A stretch of DNA of 64,000 bases from Sulfuriferula multivorans (GTDB lineage Bacteria > Pseudomonadota > Gammaproteobacteria > Burkholderiales > Sulfuriferulaceae). Shown here one piece after another: positions 8,104 to 16,899 of this stretch; position 1 is the stretch's first letter; every line of letters starts with the position of its first letter. A program made the translations under genes and the position numbers. The notes under the pieces are model-generated. The model saw nothing but the letters and a program-made list of their open reading frames with translations, ran no database searches and was not told the DNA's origin. Location: NCBI RefSeq assembly GCF_003851125.1, contig NZ_BGOW01000015.1, forward strand, positions 62,001 to 126,000, written 5' to 3'.

Positions 8104-9731
8104 GCGCCCTCCCGGCAACTGATTTTGAAATGTCCGCCCGTCTTCTCAACAATGTAATCCAGGCTGGCACGATTGGCTTCACACATTTCACGCGAAATAT
8201 ACAATCCCAATCCGGTGCCCAAGCTGTCAGTAGTAAAAAACGGTTCAAACAGCTTGCCCAGATTTTCCATGGCGATACCCAGACCGTCGTCAACAACATG
8301 TATTTCCATCACGCTTGCACTCGCCTTGTTCACCCGCAACCCTATACTGCCCGGCTGCTTGCGCGAATGCCGCCAGGCGTTGCGGCACAGATTCCACAGC
8401 ACCTGGTTGAGATGGCCACGGTCAAAACACACGTCTTTTCCTTTATCAACACTCAGGCTGATACTGTCTGGTGGAATATTTTCCGCCAGACAAAATTCCT
8501 CTACAAAAGTTGGCAGATAACTCGCCAGCACAATGGATTCGGGTTGAACACGGTCACGCCGGTTAAGCGTCAGGACGTCACCGACCAGACGGTCGATACG
8601 TTTGGTATTGTCGTGGATAATCTGCAGCAGGCGTGCATGGGTTTTATCTTCCATAGCGTCCTCCTGCAGAATCTGCGCGGCATGACTGATCGAAGATAGC
8701 GGGTTGCGCACCTCGTGGGCAATATTGGCGGTGAGTCGTCCCAGTGCCGCCAGCTTGATCTGTTGCGCCTGCTGGTGCACGCGGCTCAGATCTTCCAGTA
8801 CCAATACGGCACCCATTACACGCTTGTCGCCCACCGCAATGAAACGCGGCTGACATTGTGCATTGCTGCGCCCGACAGTCAACGCGGCAAAGTTTGCCTG
8901 CGAATTTTTACGCCACTGTTCCAGACAGTGCACCAACGCTGGAACCACCCCGCCCAGCGGTTGGCCCACCCCTTCGTCAGCTTTATCAGCGAGATCGAGT
9001 ATGCGTACTGCATGGCGATTCGCCTGACGTATATTGCCTTCACCGTCGAGCACGATGACGCCGTCCTGCATGTCTTCGATCACCAACTGGTTGATCTGCG
9101 CCATGTTTTCCAGGTCTTCCGCGCGCGTCGCCGCCAGTTGCTCGCTGGTATGGCTGCGTCTGGCCAGCACGTGTGCAATCCAGGCAGTGGTGAAGAACGC
9201 GACGCCCAGCAACCCCGCCTGGGCAAAATCCCCCACAGACTCACGATAATCCAGCACACCAATGGTATGTGCGACCAGTACCGCAACCGTCGCGAGCGCC
9301 GCATGCAGCAGGACCAGCCGGCCACGACTGATGAGTCCGCTCGACACCAGTGACACAATCAACAACAGACCCAGACCGCTGCGCACGCCGCCGCTGACAG
9401 ACATCATCAGCACAATCAGCACAATATCGGTCAATATTTGAAAGCTTACCTGCCATTCAAAGCGTGGCTTGCGCAAGCCGATCGTGACAATAGCCAGCGC
9501 AGCCAGACCGAGATAAATAATGCTATAGAGAAAAAACAGGCGGGGGTTTTCCTGCCCCAGCAAGGGCTGGTCGGAAGACAGCAGACTAATCGCCAGAAAC
9601 ACACCACCGAGGATGAGCCGGTACAAATTGAGATAATGCAGCGTGCGCCAGTAGCTGGCGGGCTCGGGGGTGTTGGGAGAGGTTACGATGGCAGCGGCCG
9701 TCCTCAATGGGTTGCTCGCGTGCTGGTTCAC
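8097..9731 (-). CDS. pilS: Sensor histidine kinase PilS
   Basis: A 544-residue membrane kinase. About six transmembrane helices (residues 30-195) are followed by a PAS domain (about 215-320), the phosphoacceptor H-box NIAHEVRNPLSSISH, and an ATPase domain with N-box NAWRH, G1 DDGLGI and G2 GTGLGL. It would phosphorylate PilR, whose gene overlaps its 3' end. It directly follows the small PP0621-like gene (no gap). The arrangement is the usual PilS-PilR pair of beta- and gammaproteobacteria. Confidence 0.92.
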   Translation of the reverse strand: MNQHASNPLRTAAAIVTSPNTPEPASYWRTLHYLNLYRLILGGVFLAISLLSSDQPLLGQENPRLFFLYSIIYLGLAALAIVTIGLRKPRFEWQVSFQILTDIVLIVLMMSVSGGVRSGLGLLLIVSLVSSGLISRGRLVLLHAALATVAVLVAHTIGVLDYRESVGDFAQAGLLGVAFFTTAWIAHVLARRSHTSEQLAATRAEDLENMAQINQLVIEDMQDGVIVLDGEGNIRQANRHAVRILDLADKADEGVGQPLGGVVPALVHCLEQWRKNSQANFAALTVGRSNAQCQPRFIAVGDKRVMGAVLVLEDLSRVHQQAQQIKLAALGRLTANIAHEVRNPLSSISHAAQILQEDAMEDKTHARLLQIIHDNTKRIDRLVGDVLTLNRRDRVQPESIVLASYLPTFVEEFCLAENIPPDSISLSVDKGKDVCFDRGHLNQVLWNLCRNAWRHSRKQPGSIGLRVNKASASVMEIHVVDDGLGIAMENLGKLFEPFFTTDSLGTGLGLYISREMCEANRASLDYIVEKTGGHFKISCREGAC

Positions 9732-9956
9732 TCAGGGTTGATGCAACTGACGGTGTTCGTTTCCGCAAAAAAACTCGCCGCGCGACAGTAATGCTTCACT
9801 GCGTGGCAAGTTCACGCCGCAATGCACACATCGCACCATATCTTCCGGCGGCTTTGTTTGAACGCGACCACCTGACTGTCTGTTGCCACGCGCCGGGGAT
9901 TTGATCACCCAGTAAATCACGCCGCCGATAATCAACAACAACAGTATTTTTGCCAA
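9732..9956 (-). CDS. PP0621-family small membrane protein
   Basis: A 74-residue protein with one N-terminal transmembrane helix (about 4-17) and a C-terminal Cys-rich unit, MVRCVHCGVNLP...FFCGNEH, that could bind one metal ion. It matches the small conserved PP0621 family, which habitually sits upstream of pilS. Its stop is immediately followed by the pilS start, so the two are probably co-translated. Function is unknown. Confidence 0.85.
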   Translation of the reverse strand: MAKILLLLIIGGVIYWVIKSPARGNRQSGGRVQTKPPEDMVRCVHCGVNLPRSEALLSRGEFFCGNEHRQLHQP

Positions 9957-10031
9957 GATAAATCTCCCGGAAATCCAGCGCTACAAGGCTGGCTGCAGAT
10001 TTGGCAGAGGATTAGGATAATATACTTAAAC

Positions 10032-10108
10032 TGGTCGGGGTGAGAGGATTCGAACCTCCGGCCTCTACGTCCCGAACGTAGCGCTCTACCAGGCTAAGCT
10101 ACACCCCG
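10032..10108 (-). tRNA. tRNA-Pro (CGG)
   Basis: A 77-nt cloverleaf with encoded CCA. The acceptor stem CGGGGTG pairs with CACCCCG; the D arm contains AGCTTAGCCTGGTAGAGC; the anticodon stem is CTACG/CGTAG with loop TTCGGGA giving anticodon CGG; the T arm is GGAGGTTCGAATCCTC. It lies between ispB and the PP0621-like gene, on the same strand as both. Confidence 0.97.
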
Positions 10109-10141
10109 AATTGACTGGTATAAATAATCAACCGGGCAAAT

Positions 10142-11104
10142 TCAATAATCGCGGTTGACGGCAAAGTCGGCCAATTTTAACAGACTCGATTTATATTGAG
10201 AATCCGGCAATCCGGAAATGGCCGCGCACGCAATCTCGGCTTCGCGCGTTGCCTGACGGCGCGTGTAATCGAGCGCACCACTGCTGCCAATCGCTGCCAA
10301 TATGGTTTGGAATTCGGCTCGACCACCTTCCTCAATGGCATGGCGCACCATACTTGCCTGTTCGGGTGTGCCGTGTTTCATCAGATACAGCAACGGCAAG
10401 GTGGGCTTGCCTTCAGCCAGATCATCGCCAATATTCTTGCCTATTTCTTCGTGGTTACCGGAATAATCAAGCACGTCATCAATCAGCTGAAAAGCCGTCC
10501 CCAGATGCATCCCGTAAGCAGCCAAGGCATCTTCAGCAGCGCGTTCGGCGCCGCCAATAATCGCTCCCAGGCGCGCCGCCGCTTCGAACAGCTTGGCTGT
10601 CTTGTAACGAATCACCCGTAAATAATCTTCTTCGTGGATATCTGCATCATTGCAGTTCATCAACTGCAGTACCTCGCCCTCGGCGATGATATTGGTGGCG
10701 TCAGATAACACTTCCATTATCCGCATGTTATTCACCGTAACCATCATCTGGAATGCACGCGAATAGAGAAAATCCCCCACCAGTACGCTGGCGGCGTTAC
10801 CGAACAGCGCATTGGCTGTCTCTCGTCCACGCCGCAGTGTTGATTCATCCACCACGTCATCGTGCAGCAGGGTCGCGGTATGGATGAATTCAACCACGGC
10901 TGCGAGTTCGTATTGATGCGTGCCGCGATACCCCAACGCGCCCGCGGAAAGCAGCACCAGAGCCGGGCGCAGGCGCTTGCCGCCGCTATTGATGATATAT
11001 TCGCTGACCTGACTGACCAGCACCACTTCAGAATGCAGACGAGCGCGGATCACCGCATCCACGCTACGCATATCATCTGCCAAAAACGCTTGAATTGCCT
11101 GCAT
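10142..11104 (-). CDS. ispB: Octaprenyl/polyprenyl diphosphate synthase
   Basis: Trans-isoprenyl diphosphate synthase of 320 residues that makes the C40 side chain of ubiquinone. First Asp-rich motif HDDVVDES and second motif LIDDVLDYSGN are both intact, as is GGKRLRPAL. I start at the ATG at 11104 (MQAIQAFLADDM), matching the usual IspB N-terminus, rather than 57 bases upstream. It is divergent from rplU, sharing a 130-base control region. Confidence 0.95.
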   Translation of the reverse strand: MQAIQAFLADDMRSVDAVIRARLHSEVVLVSQVSEYIINSGGKRLRPALVLLSAGALGYRGTHQYELAAVVEFIHTATLLHDDVVDESTLRRGRETANALFGNAASVLVGDFLYSRAFQMMVTVNNMRIMEVLSDATNIIAEGEVLQLMNCNDADIHEEDYLRVIRYKTAKLFEAAARLGAIIGGAERAAEDALAAYGMHLGTAFQLIDDVLDYSGNHEEIGKNIGDDLAEGKPTLPLLYLMKHGTPEQASMVRHAIEEGGRAEFQTILAAIGSSGALDYTRRQATREAEIACAAISGLPDSQYKSSLLKLADFAVNRDY

Positions 11105-11168
11105 TGTCGAAAAATCGCAAAAAAGAGTTGAATGGTAGGGAGACACACACTGTTGTGTCAAGGATGGT

Positions 11169-11197
11169 TTGACCTTGCCTGTTGATTTCTATATAAT
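11169..11197 (+). promoter_or_regulatory. Sigma-70 promoter of rplU-rpmA
   Basis: TTGACC (11169-11174) and a perfect TATAAT (11192-11197) are separated by exactly 17 bases, 38 bases ahead of the rplU ATG. This is the strongest housekeeping promoter visible in the window, fitting constitutive ribosomal-protein expression. Confidence 0.85.
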
Positions 11198-11234
11198 TCC
11201 GCCCTTCCTCTAGTTTAGATGTTTGGAGCTCACC

Positions 11235-11546
11235 ATGTATGCGGTCATAAAAACCGGCGGCAAGCAGTATCGCGTTGTCGCTGGCGAAAAACTTAAAGTA
11301 GAACAGATCACCGCGGACGTTGGCAGCGAAATCGTGCTGGATCAGGTGTTTATGGTTGCCGAAGGCGACAACATCAAGGTCGGCGCGCCGTTGGTTGACG
11401 GTGCCAAGGTCACTGCGACCATTATTTCGCATGGCCGCGGCGAGAAAATCCGCATTTTCAAGATGCGCCGTCGCAAGCACTACCAGAAGCATCAAGGTCA
11501 TCGTCAAAATTACACTGAAATCCAGATCAGTGGCATTTCGGCTTAA
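11235..11546 (+). CDS. rplU: 50S ribosomal protein L21
   Basis: A 103-residue 23S rRNA-binding protein of the large subunit. It opens [14 protein letters not shown] and carries the conserved [22 protein letters not shown] close. The ATG at 11235 follows GGAG at a good distance; an earlier in-frame ATG at 11223 is not conserved. It is the first gene of rplU-rpmA, 11 bases before rpmA. Confidence 0.99.
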   Translation: MYAVIKTGGKQYRVVAGEKLKVEQITADVGSEIVLDQVFMVAEGDNIKVGAPLVDGAKVTATIISHGRGEKIRIFKMRRRKHYQKHQGHRQNYTEIQISGISA

Positions 11547-11557
11547 GGAGATAAACC

Positions 11558-11818
11558 ATGGCACACAAAAAAGCAGGCGGCAGTTCCCGTAACGGCCGCG
11601 ACTCTCATTCCAAACGCCTGGGCGTAAAACGCTACGGCGGACAGGAAGTGCTGGCTGGCAATATCATCGTGCGCCAGCGTGGCACCCAGTTTCATGCCGG
11701 CGACAACGTTGGTATGGGCAAGGATCACACTCTGTTCGCTACGGTTAACGGCGTAGTGCAATTTGTCATCAAGGGCGCGCTAAAACGCAAGATGATCAAT
11801 ATCATCCCTACCGCGTAA
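11558..11818 (+). CDS. rpmA: 50S ribosomal protein L27
   Basis: An 86-residue large-subunit protein whose N-terminal tail ([16 protein letters not shown]) reaches the peptidyl-transferase centre. The full family signature [17 protein letters not shown] is present. AAGGAG lies 8 bases upstream. A rho-independent terminator follows 22 bases past the stop. Confidence 0.99.
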   Translation: MAHKKAGGSSRNGRDSHSKRLGVKRYGGQEVLAGNIIVRQRGTQFHAGDNVGMGKDHTLFATVNGVVQFVIKGALKRKMINIIPTA

Positions 11819-11840
11819 TACTCGCTCGGTTGGACATTCA

Positions 11841-11868
11841 AGCCCTATCCGCTGGATAGGGCTTTTTT
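11841..11868 (+). terminator. Rho-independent terminator after rpmA
   Basis: AGCCCTATC pairs with GATAGGGCT across a 5-base loop and is followed by six Ts. It separates rpmA from obgE only partly, since obgE starts 20 bases later and may depend on read-through or its own promoter. Confidence 0.88.
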
Positions 11869-11887
11869 ACTTTGGTGGCATGGACAG

Positions 11888-12967
11888 ATGAAATTCATTG
11901 ACGAGGCAAAAATCGAGGTCTTCGCCGGTAACGGCGGCAATGGCTCGGCCTCGTTCCGGCGCGAAAAATTCGTTCCGCGCGGCGGCCCGGATGGCGGCGA
12001 CGGTGGTCGCGGGGGCAGCATCATTGCGGTTGCCGATCGCAATATCAACACTCTGGTCGATTTTCGCTATACACGCGCCTTCCGCGCCCGTCCCGGCGAA
12101 GGTGGCCGCGGTGCTGACTGCAATGGCAAAGGCTCCGACGATATCATCCTGCGCATGCCCGTGGGCACCGTGGTCACCGATATGGCGACCAACGAAGTGC
12201 TGGTGGATCTGGCCCACGATGGCCAGCGTGCCGTAATCGCCAAAGGCGGCAAAGGCGGCCTCGGCAATCTGCACTTCAAGACCAGCACCAACCGTGCCCC
12301 GCGTCAATTCACCCGTGGCGAACCGGGGGAAGAACGCGAACTCAAACTGGAACTGAAAGTATTGGCCGACGTCGGCCTCCTGGGCATGCCCAACGCAGGA
12401 AAATCCACCTTTATTCGCGCCGTTTCCGCAGCGCGCCCGAAAGTCGCCGATTACCCCTTCACCACACTGGCGCCCAATCTGGGGGTGGTCCGCGTAGACA
12501 TCGACAAGAGTTTTGTCATCGCCGACATACCGGGGCTGATTGAAGGCGCTGCCGATGGCGCCGGGCTGGGCCACCGTTTTCTGCGGCATCTGGCACGCAC
12601 CCGCTTATTGCTGCATCTGGTGGATATCGCACCCATGGATGCAGGCACCGACCCGGTTTACGAAGCCCGCGCCATTGTCAACGAACTGCGTAAATACGAC
12701 GAGTCGCTCTACAATAAACCGCGCTGGCTGGTACTCAACAAAACCGACATGCTCGATGAAACCGAACGCGCGAGCAAGATCGCAGATTTCGTCCGGGATT
12801 ATGGTTGGGAAGGCGAAGTGTTCAGTATTTCAGCGCTGACCGGAGAAGGCTGCAAGGCCCTCACCTACGCCATCATGGCACATCTCATAGCCACCCGCGA
12901 AGCTGAAGAAGCGGTTGCACAACCTGCCGCCGAACCCGTAACGCCGACTTACGACCCGACCTTATGA
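11888..12967 (+). CDS. obgE: GTPase ObgE/CgtA
   Basis: A 359-residue ribosome-associated GTPase acting in 50S assembly and stringent signalling. The N-terminal glycine-rich Obg domain (about 1-158) is followed by a G domain with G1 [10 protein letters not shown]2 TTLAPN, G3 DIPGLIEGA and G4 NKTD. It lies directly after rplU-rpmA, the conserved bacterial order, and overlaps proB by ATGA. Confidence 0.98.
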   Translation: MKFIDEAKIEVFAGNGGNGSASFRREKFVPRGGPDGGDGGRGGSIIAVADRNINTLVDFRYTRAFRARPGEGGRGADCNGKGSDDIILRMPVGTVVTDMATNEVLVDLAHDGQRAVIAKGGKGGLGNLHFKTSTNRAPRQFTRGEPGEERELKLELKVLADVGLLGMPNAGKSTFIRAVSAARPKVADYPFTTLAPNLGVVRVDIDKSFVIADIPGLIEGAADGAGLGHRFLRHLARTRLLLHLVDIAPMDAGTDPVYEARAIVNELRKYDESLYNKPRWLVLNKTDMLDETERASKIADFVRDYGWEGEVFSISALTGEGCKALTYAIMAHLIATREAEEAVAQPAAEPVTPTYDPTL

Positions 12968-14082
12968 AACCGGTACTGCAATCCGCCCGCCGTCTGGTAG
13001 TCAAGGTCGGCAGCGCCCTGGTCACCAACGACGGCCGCGGACTCGACCATGCCGCGCTGGCCAACTGGTCGGCACAAATTGCTCAACTTACCCATATGGG
13101 CAAGGAAGTAGTGCTGGTATCGAGCGGCGCGGTGGCGGAGGGCATGCAGCGCCTGGGATGGAAAGCCCGTCCCAGTGCCGTTCACGAGTTGCAGGCGGCA
13201 GCAGCAGTAGGACAAATGGGGTTGGTACAAGCCTATGAAAGCAGCTTTCGCAGTCACGCTTTGCATACCGCACAGATTCTGCTTACCCATGACGACCTGG
13301 CCGACCGGACCCGCTATCTGAATGCGCTTTCCACCTTGCGCACCTTGTTGGCATTGAAGGTTATCCCGATCATCAATGAAAACGATACGGTTGCCACCGA
13401 CGAAATCCGCTTTGGCGACAATGACACCCTGGCCGCGCTGGTAACCAATTTGATAGAAGCCGATGCGCTGGTGATTCTTACTGATCAGGCTGGCCTGTAC
13501 ACCGCTGATCCGCGCAACAATCCGGATGCCACATTGGTCAGCGAGGCACACGCTGGCGATCCGGCACTGGAAAAAATGGCGGGCGGTGCGGGCAGTGCCA
13601 TCAGCCGCGGCGGGATGCTGACCAAAATCCTGGCGGCCAAACGTGCTGCCCGCAGTGGCGCGCACACCATTATTGCCAGCGGGCGCGAAGCCGATGTACT
13701 CGTACGGTTGGCCAAAGGCGAAGCAATCGGCACACAACTGGCAGCCACTCAAACCCCGCTGTCATCGCGCAAAACCTGGCTTGCCGACCACCTGCAAGTG
13801 CGCGGCAAGCTGACCCTGGATGCCGGTGCAGTCAAAGCCGTGACGCTGGATGGAAAGAGCCTGCTGCCGATCGGCGTGATTAACGTCGAGGGCGAATTCG
13901 CGCGCGGTGAAGTGGTTACCTGCGTGTCGCCGGAAGGTGTGCAAATCGCACGGGGCTTGGCAAATTACGCCGCCAGCGAAGCACGAAAGATTGTGCGGCT
14001 ACCGACGACGCAGATCGAGGCGACGCTGGGTTACGTTGACGGACCTGAACTGATCCACCGCGACAATCTCGTATTACTCTAA
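12964..14082 (+). CDS. proB: Glutamate 5-kinase
   Basis: A 372-residue amino-acid kinase that phosphorylates glutamate in the first step of proline synthesis. N-terminal kinase domain ([33 protein letters not shown]) and a C-terminal PUA domain (about 275-372). Start overlaps the obgE stop. Proline feedback control is a known family trait. Converges on the CNP1-like gene. Confidence 0.98.
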   Translation: MKPVLQSARRLVVKVGSALVTNDGRGLDHAALANWSAQIAQLTHMGKEVVLVSSGAVAEGMQRLGWKARPSAVHELQAAAAVGQMGLVQAYESSFRSHALHTAQILLTHDDLADRTRYLNALSTLRTLLALKVIPIINENDTVATDEIRFGDNDTLAALVTNLIEADALVILTDQAGLYTADPRNNPDATLVSEAHAGDPALEKMAGGAGSAISRGGMLTKILAAKRAARSGAHTIIASGREADVLVRLAKGEAIGTQLAATQTPLSSRKTWLADHLQVRGKLTLDAGAVKAVTLDGKSLLPIGVINVEGEFARGEVVTCVSPEGVQIARGLANYAASEARKIVRLPTTQIEATLGYVDGPELIHRDNLVLL

Positions 14083-14100
14083 AATTCATCATGAGACGAA

Positions 14101-14610
14101 CTACCACGCGCCGCGCATATTCCTGAGCACGTCTTTGGGACTACTCACCATTTCTCCCTGCGGGCACAAATATTCGTCGGCAAGGGCGCGATGATAGGAC
14201 AGCGAAGAAGCTGAATCGATTGGCTGCCACTTGCTATCATGAGCACGCGACCAGGTACCGTCTGCGTGACCAATCGCATAAATCTTGCGTTCCCGGTTAG
14301 CGCAGCGGATGCCCTCAAAACTCACATTGGTCGCACCGCCTCGCGCCTTGATGACCAATACATAACGCACCACGCCATCTTTGTCCGTCTCCAGCGTGGT
14401 CTTGTCCACAAAATAATGATTCCCGGCGATGCCGCTTACATAGAACGCCTGCAGGTTTTCGTCTTTGGGATAGGAAGGCAGCTGGGCTTTTACTTCTTCC
14501 CACGGCTTTTTCTGCTCATCAAAATCCCTGTCAAAGTCCAGTCCCCACGCATGTCCCAATGTGGGTGCCATGAGCATTCCAAGCAATACAAGCGATACAA
14601 GTTGACGCAT
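14101..14610 (-). CDS. CNP1-like family exported protein
   Basis: A 169-residue protein with an N-terminal signal peptide (hydrophobic 4-16, AWG region near 20) and a body resembling the CNP1 (cryptic neisserial protein 1) family found in betaproteobacteria: FDEQKKPWEE..., and a C-terminal DEYLCPQG. Two cysteines (in RCAN and YLCP) could form a disulfide. I use the ATG at 14610; an upstream ATG at 14625 would add five residues. Function is unknown. Confidence 0.8.
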   Translation of the reverse strand: MRQLVSLVLLGMLMAPTLGHAWGLDFDRDFDEQKKPWEEVKAQLPSYPKDENLQAFYVSGIAGNHYFVDKTTLETDKDGVVRYVLVIKARGGATNVSFEGIRCANRERKIYAIGHADGTWSRAHDSKWQPIDSASSLSYHRALADEYLCPQGEMVSSPKDVLRNMRGAW

Positions 14611-14720
14611 GATTATCCATCGCAAAAAGTCGCATGATACACCGCAGCAATGCAGGAAAACGTCTAAAAAACCACATTTAGCGACAACCCGCAGAGTCAG
14701 ATTGTCTCATTCAAGATGCA

Positions 14721-15932
14721 TCATGCGTAAACGTGGTCACGTGTAAACGGATACGACAAGCTGCCATTGGCATGGGGTTTACCAGCAAGCACCTGAAACA
14801 GTGCCATCCAGCCCCGATCAAAAGCGTGTGCCGAACCCGCCATGTAGATCCGCCAGATACGATATTTCCGCTCGCCGATCAGGCGCCGTGCCTCGTCACT
14901 GCATTGTTCGAGCCGGTGCACCCATTGCCATAGCGTACGCGCATAGTGGGGGCGCAAGTTTTCTGCATCCAGGCATTCCAGACCGCTGCGCGCCAGCGAC
15001 TCTATGACCCGCGCGGCATGCACCAGTTCACCGCCGGGAAACACATAATCGTCAATGAATTCGGAGATGCCGTTACCCAGTCCACTGGTATCCAGGCCCG
15101 CTGCAGTAATGCCATGATTCATCACCAAACCGCCGGGTTTGAGCAGGCTGAATATCTTGTCGAAATAAGTATCCAGATTACCGCGTCCCACGTGTTCAAA
15201 CATCCCCACGCTGGCAATCTTGTCGAATTGCGTGTCCGGCGGCACATCGCGATAATCCATCAGCCGCACTTCCACTTTGCCTTCCAGGCCACTTGCCTTG
15301 ATTTGCTCTTGTACATAATCATGCTGATTCTGGGAAAGCGTAATGCCGACCGCGTGAACGCCATAATGTTGCGCCGCCCACAACACCAGGCCGCCCCAGC
15401 CACAGCCAATATCGAGCAGGCTTTCGCCAGGCTGCAGCATCAGTTTTTTGCAGATATGGTCGAGTTTGGCTTCCTGGGCGGCTTCAAGGGTATCGTCTGG
15501 ATGGCGAAAATAGGCGCAGGAATAGACGCGTTTCTGATCCAGCCACAGCGCATAGAAATCGTTGGAGACGTCGTAGTGATAGCTGATGTTCTTGCGGTCT
15601 CGCGTATGGGTATGGCGCCACCATTTCCATGCATGACTGCCTTTCTTGTCCTGCGCCAGGCATTCACCCTCGGCGCAAAGTCTTTCACCCAGATTGAGGA
15701 TTTCGTGGATATCACCTTCCAGATCAATTTCGCCTTCGACATAACAACGTGCGAACTTGCCCAGTGTAGGCTGGGATAATGAGGCTGCTGCGCGGGAGGA
15801 GTTTAGCGATAATCGAACACTATCGCGCTCCCCTAAGCGCAAGATTTCGCCATTCCAGAAGCGGATAGATAAGGGTAAAGGCTGGCCACCCAAGCCGGAT
15901 TTAAAACGATTGATCATCATGTTGTCGAGCAC
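14721..15932 (-). CDS. cfa: Cyclopropane-fatty-acyl-phospholipid synthase
   Basis: A SAM-dependent methyltransferase (403 aa) that adds a methylene bridge to unsaturated membrane acyl chains, hardening membranes against acid and stationary-phase stress. The SAM motif LLDIGCGWGG and the family stretches ISYHYDVSNDFY, CAYFR and ASVGMFEHVG are present, plus YRIWRIYMAGSAHAF near the C-terminus. I start at the GTG at 15932, which has GAGGAG 6 bases upstream; an ATG 24 bases further up lacks such a site. Monocistronic. Confidence 0.94.
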   Translation of the reverse strand: MLDNMMINRFKSGLGGQPLPLSIRFWNGEILRLGERDSVRLSLNSSRAAASLSQPTLGKFARCYVEGEIDLEGDIHEILNLGERLCAEGECLAQDKKGSHAWKWWRHTHTRDRKNISYHYDVSNDFYALWLDQKRVYSCAYFRHPDDTLEAAQEAKLDHICKKLMLQPGESLLDIGCGWGGLVLWAAQHYGVHAVGITLSQNQHDYVQEQIKASGLEGKVEVRLMDYRDVPPDTQFDKIASVGMFEHVGRGNLDTYFDKIFSLLKPGGLVMNHGITAAGLDTSGLGNGISEFIDDYVFPGGELVHAARVIESLARSGLECLDAENLRPHYARTLWQWVHRLEQCSDEARRLIGERKYRIWRIYMAGSAHAFDRGWMALFQVLAGKPHANGSLSYPFTRDHVYA

Positions 15933-15992
15933 GATATTCTCCTCATCTTCAATCAAGCCTGCAGTATTTTGGCTTTAAGCCCGTCCCGAAAA

Positions 15993-16580
15993 CTAAATAG
16001 TCAAATCCTTTAACAATGATGTACGCGTCGCCTCGGGCACCGCATCCATATGAGCAGTATAGGCGGGATGGTCAACTCCCATCGCCAGTGCTGCGCCGGC
16101 CTTGAGCGATGCGGCCATCCCGGATTGCAGATCAAATCGTACAAAATGCACCGAGGAGGTCTTTTCCTCGTTTTCGCGCTCCATATCTTCATCAGCAATA
16201 GCGTAAACGCGAGCGTGCCCTGCTACCTGAACATAGACCTTGTCTTCTACCCCTTTGAGCCTGGCGAGCATCACGCGGCGCTCATCCACATCGGGGTATT
16301 CGATGAGCATCGTAGCTTTCCAGTTGTTACCGTCCGGCACCAGCGGAGTATAGGCATTAAGCTCATCCTGAATACCTTCCTCAAGAAAAGTTTTTTCCAC
16401 TCGCAACATTTCCTGAATCTGGTACCGAAGAGTGAGTTCATCCTCGAACATTAATGCCACATTATCGCCCAGTTGAACCCGGCGATTTTTTTTGTGCTCG
16501 ATGGTCTGTGCTCGTAGTGCGGGGCGTGCTTTGGCGTAGGCTTCCAGCGTCATCAAGCTGTCGCGGGTAATCTGTCCCAT
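15993..16580 (-). CDS. DUF3501 family protein
   Basis: A 195-residue soluble protein opening MGQITRDSLMTLEAYAKARP, matching DUF3501. No catalytic motif is recognisable; a conserved LGDNVALMFEDELTLRYQIQEMLRVEK helix-rich stretch lies in the first third. It is the last gene of the rubrerythrin / Fe-S protein / ferritin-like / DUF3501 unit, one base after the ferritin-like stop. DUF3501 genes recur beside rubrerythrin and CCG-domain Fe-S proteins in proteobacteria, so a role in peroxide or iron handling is likely by association. I use the ATG at 16580; an upstream in-frame ATG at 16649 would run back into the ferritin-like gene. Confidence 0.82.
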   Translation of the reverse strand: MGQITRDSLMTLEAYAKARPALRAQTIEHKKNRRVQLGDNVALMFEDELTLRYQIQEMLRVEKTFLEEGIQDELNAYTPLVPDGNNWKATMLIEYPDVDERRVMLARLKGVEDKVYVQVAGHARVYAIADEDMERENEEKTSSVHFVRFDLQSGMAASLKAGAALAMGVDHPAYTAHMDAVPEATRTSLLKDLTI

Positions 16581-16581
16581 T

Positions 16582-16887
16582 TTATTTTTCCTCGTGTTCA
16601 TGCTGGCCGGCGATACGGCCTTTTTTAAATAAGGTTTCGCGTAACTCATGATCTAGGGTGGGGTCTTGTCGACGTATCCATTCCAGCACCATCACCGCGT
16701 GCTCTTTTTCCTCGTCCCGATTATGTTCGAGGATAGCCTTGAGTTCAGGGTCGGTGCAGGCATCAACGCGCTGGTTGTACCAGTCGACTGCCTCCAGCTC
16801 CTCCATCAGCGAGACGATGGCGCGATGCATATCCTGAGTCGCAGCGGACAGTTTGTCGATTGGCTCGTGGTAACCTTCACTGCTCAT
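16582..16887 (-). CDS. EncFtn-type encapsulated-ferritin-like protein lacking a cargo peptide
   Basis: A 101-residue two-helix ferritin-like protein closely resembling Rhodospirillum rubrum EncFtn: IVSLMEELEAVDWYNQRVDA and EHNRDEEKEHAVMVLEWIRR. The ferroxidase residues Glu30, Glu60 and His63 match EncFtn Glu32, Glu62 and His65 (numbering from memory). EncFtn forms a decameric ring inside an encapsulin shell, guided by a C-terminal peptide. Here the chain ends soon after helix 2 (KGRIAGQHEHEEK), with no LTVGSL-type targeting peptide, and no encapsulin gene is nearby. It sits between the Fe-S protein (12-base gap) and DUF3501 genes. It may act as a free iron oxidase. Confidence 0.85.
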   Translation of the reverse strand: MSSEGYHEPIDKLSAATQDMHRAIVSLMEELEAVDWYNQRVDACTDPELKAILEHNRDEEKEHAVMVLEWIRRQDPTLDHELRETLFKKGRIAGQHEHEEK

Positions 16888-16899
16888 GTACTCTGCTCC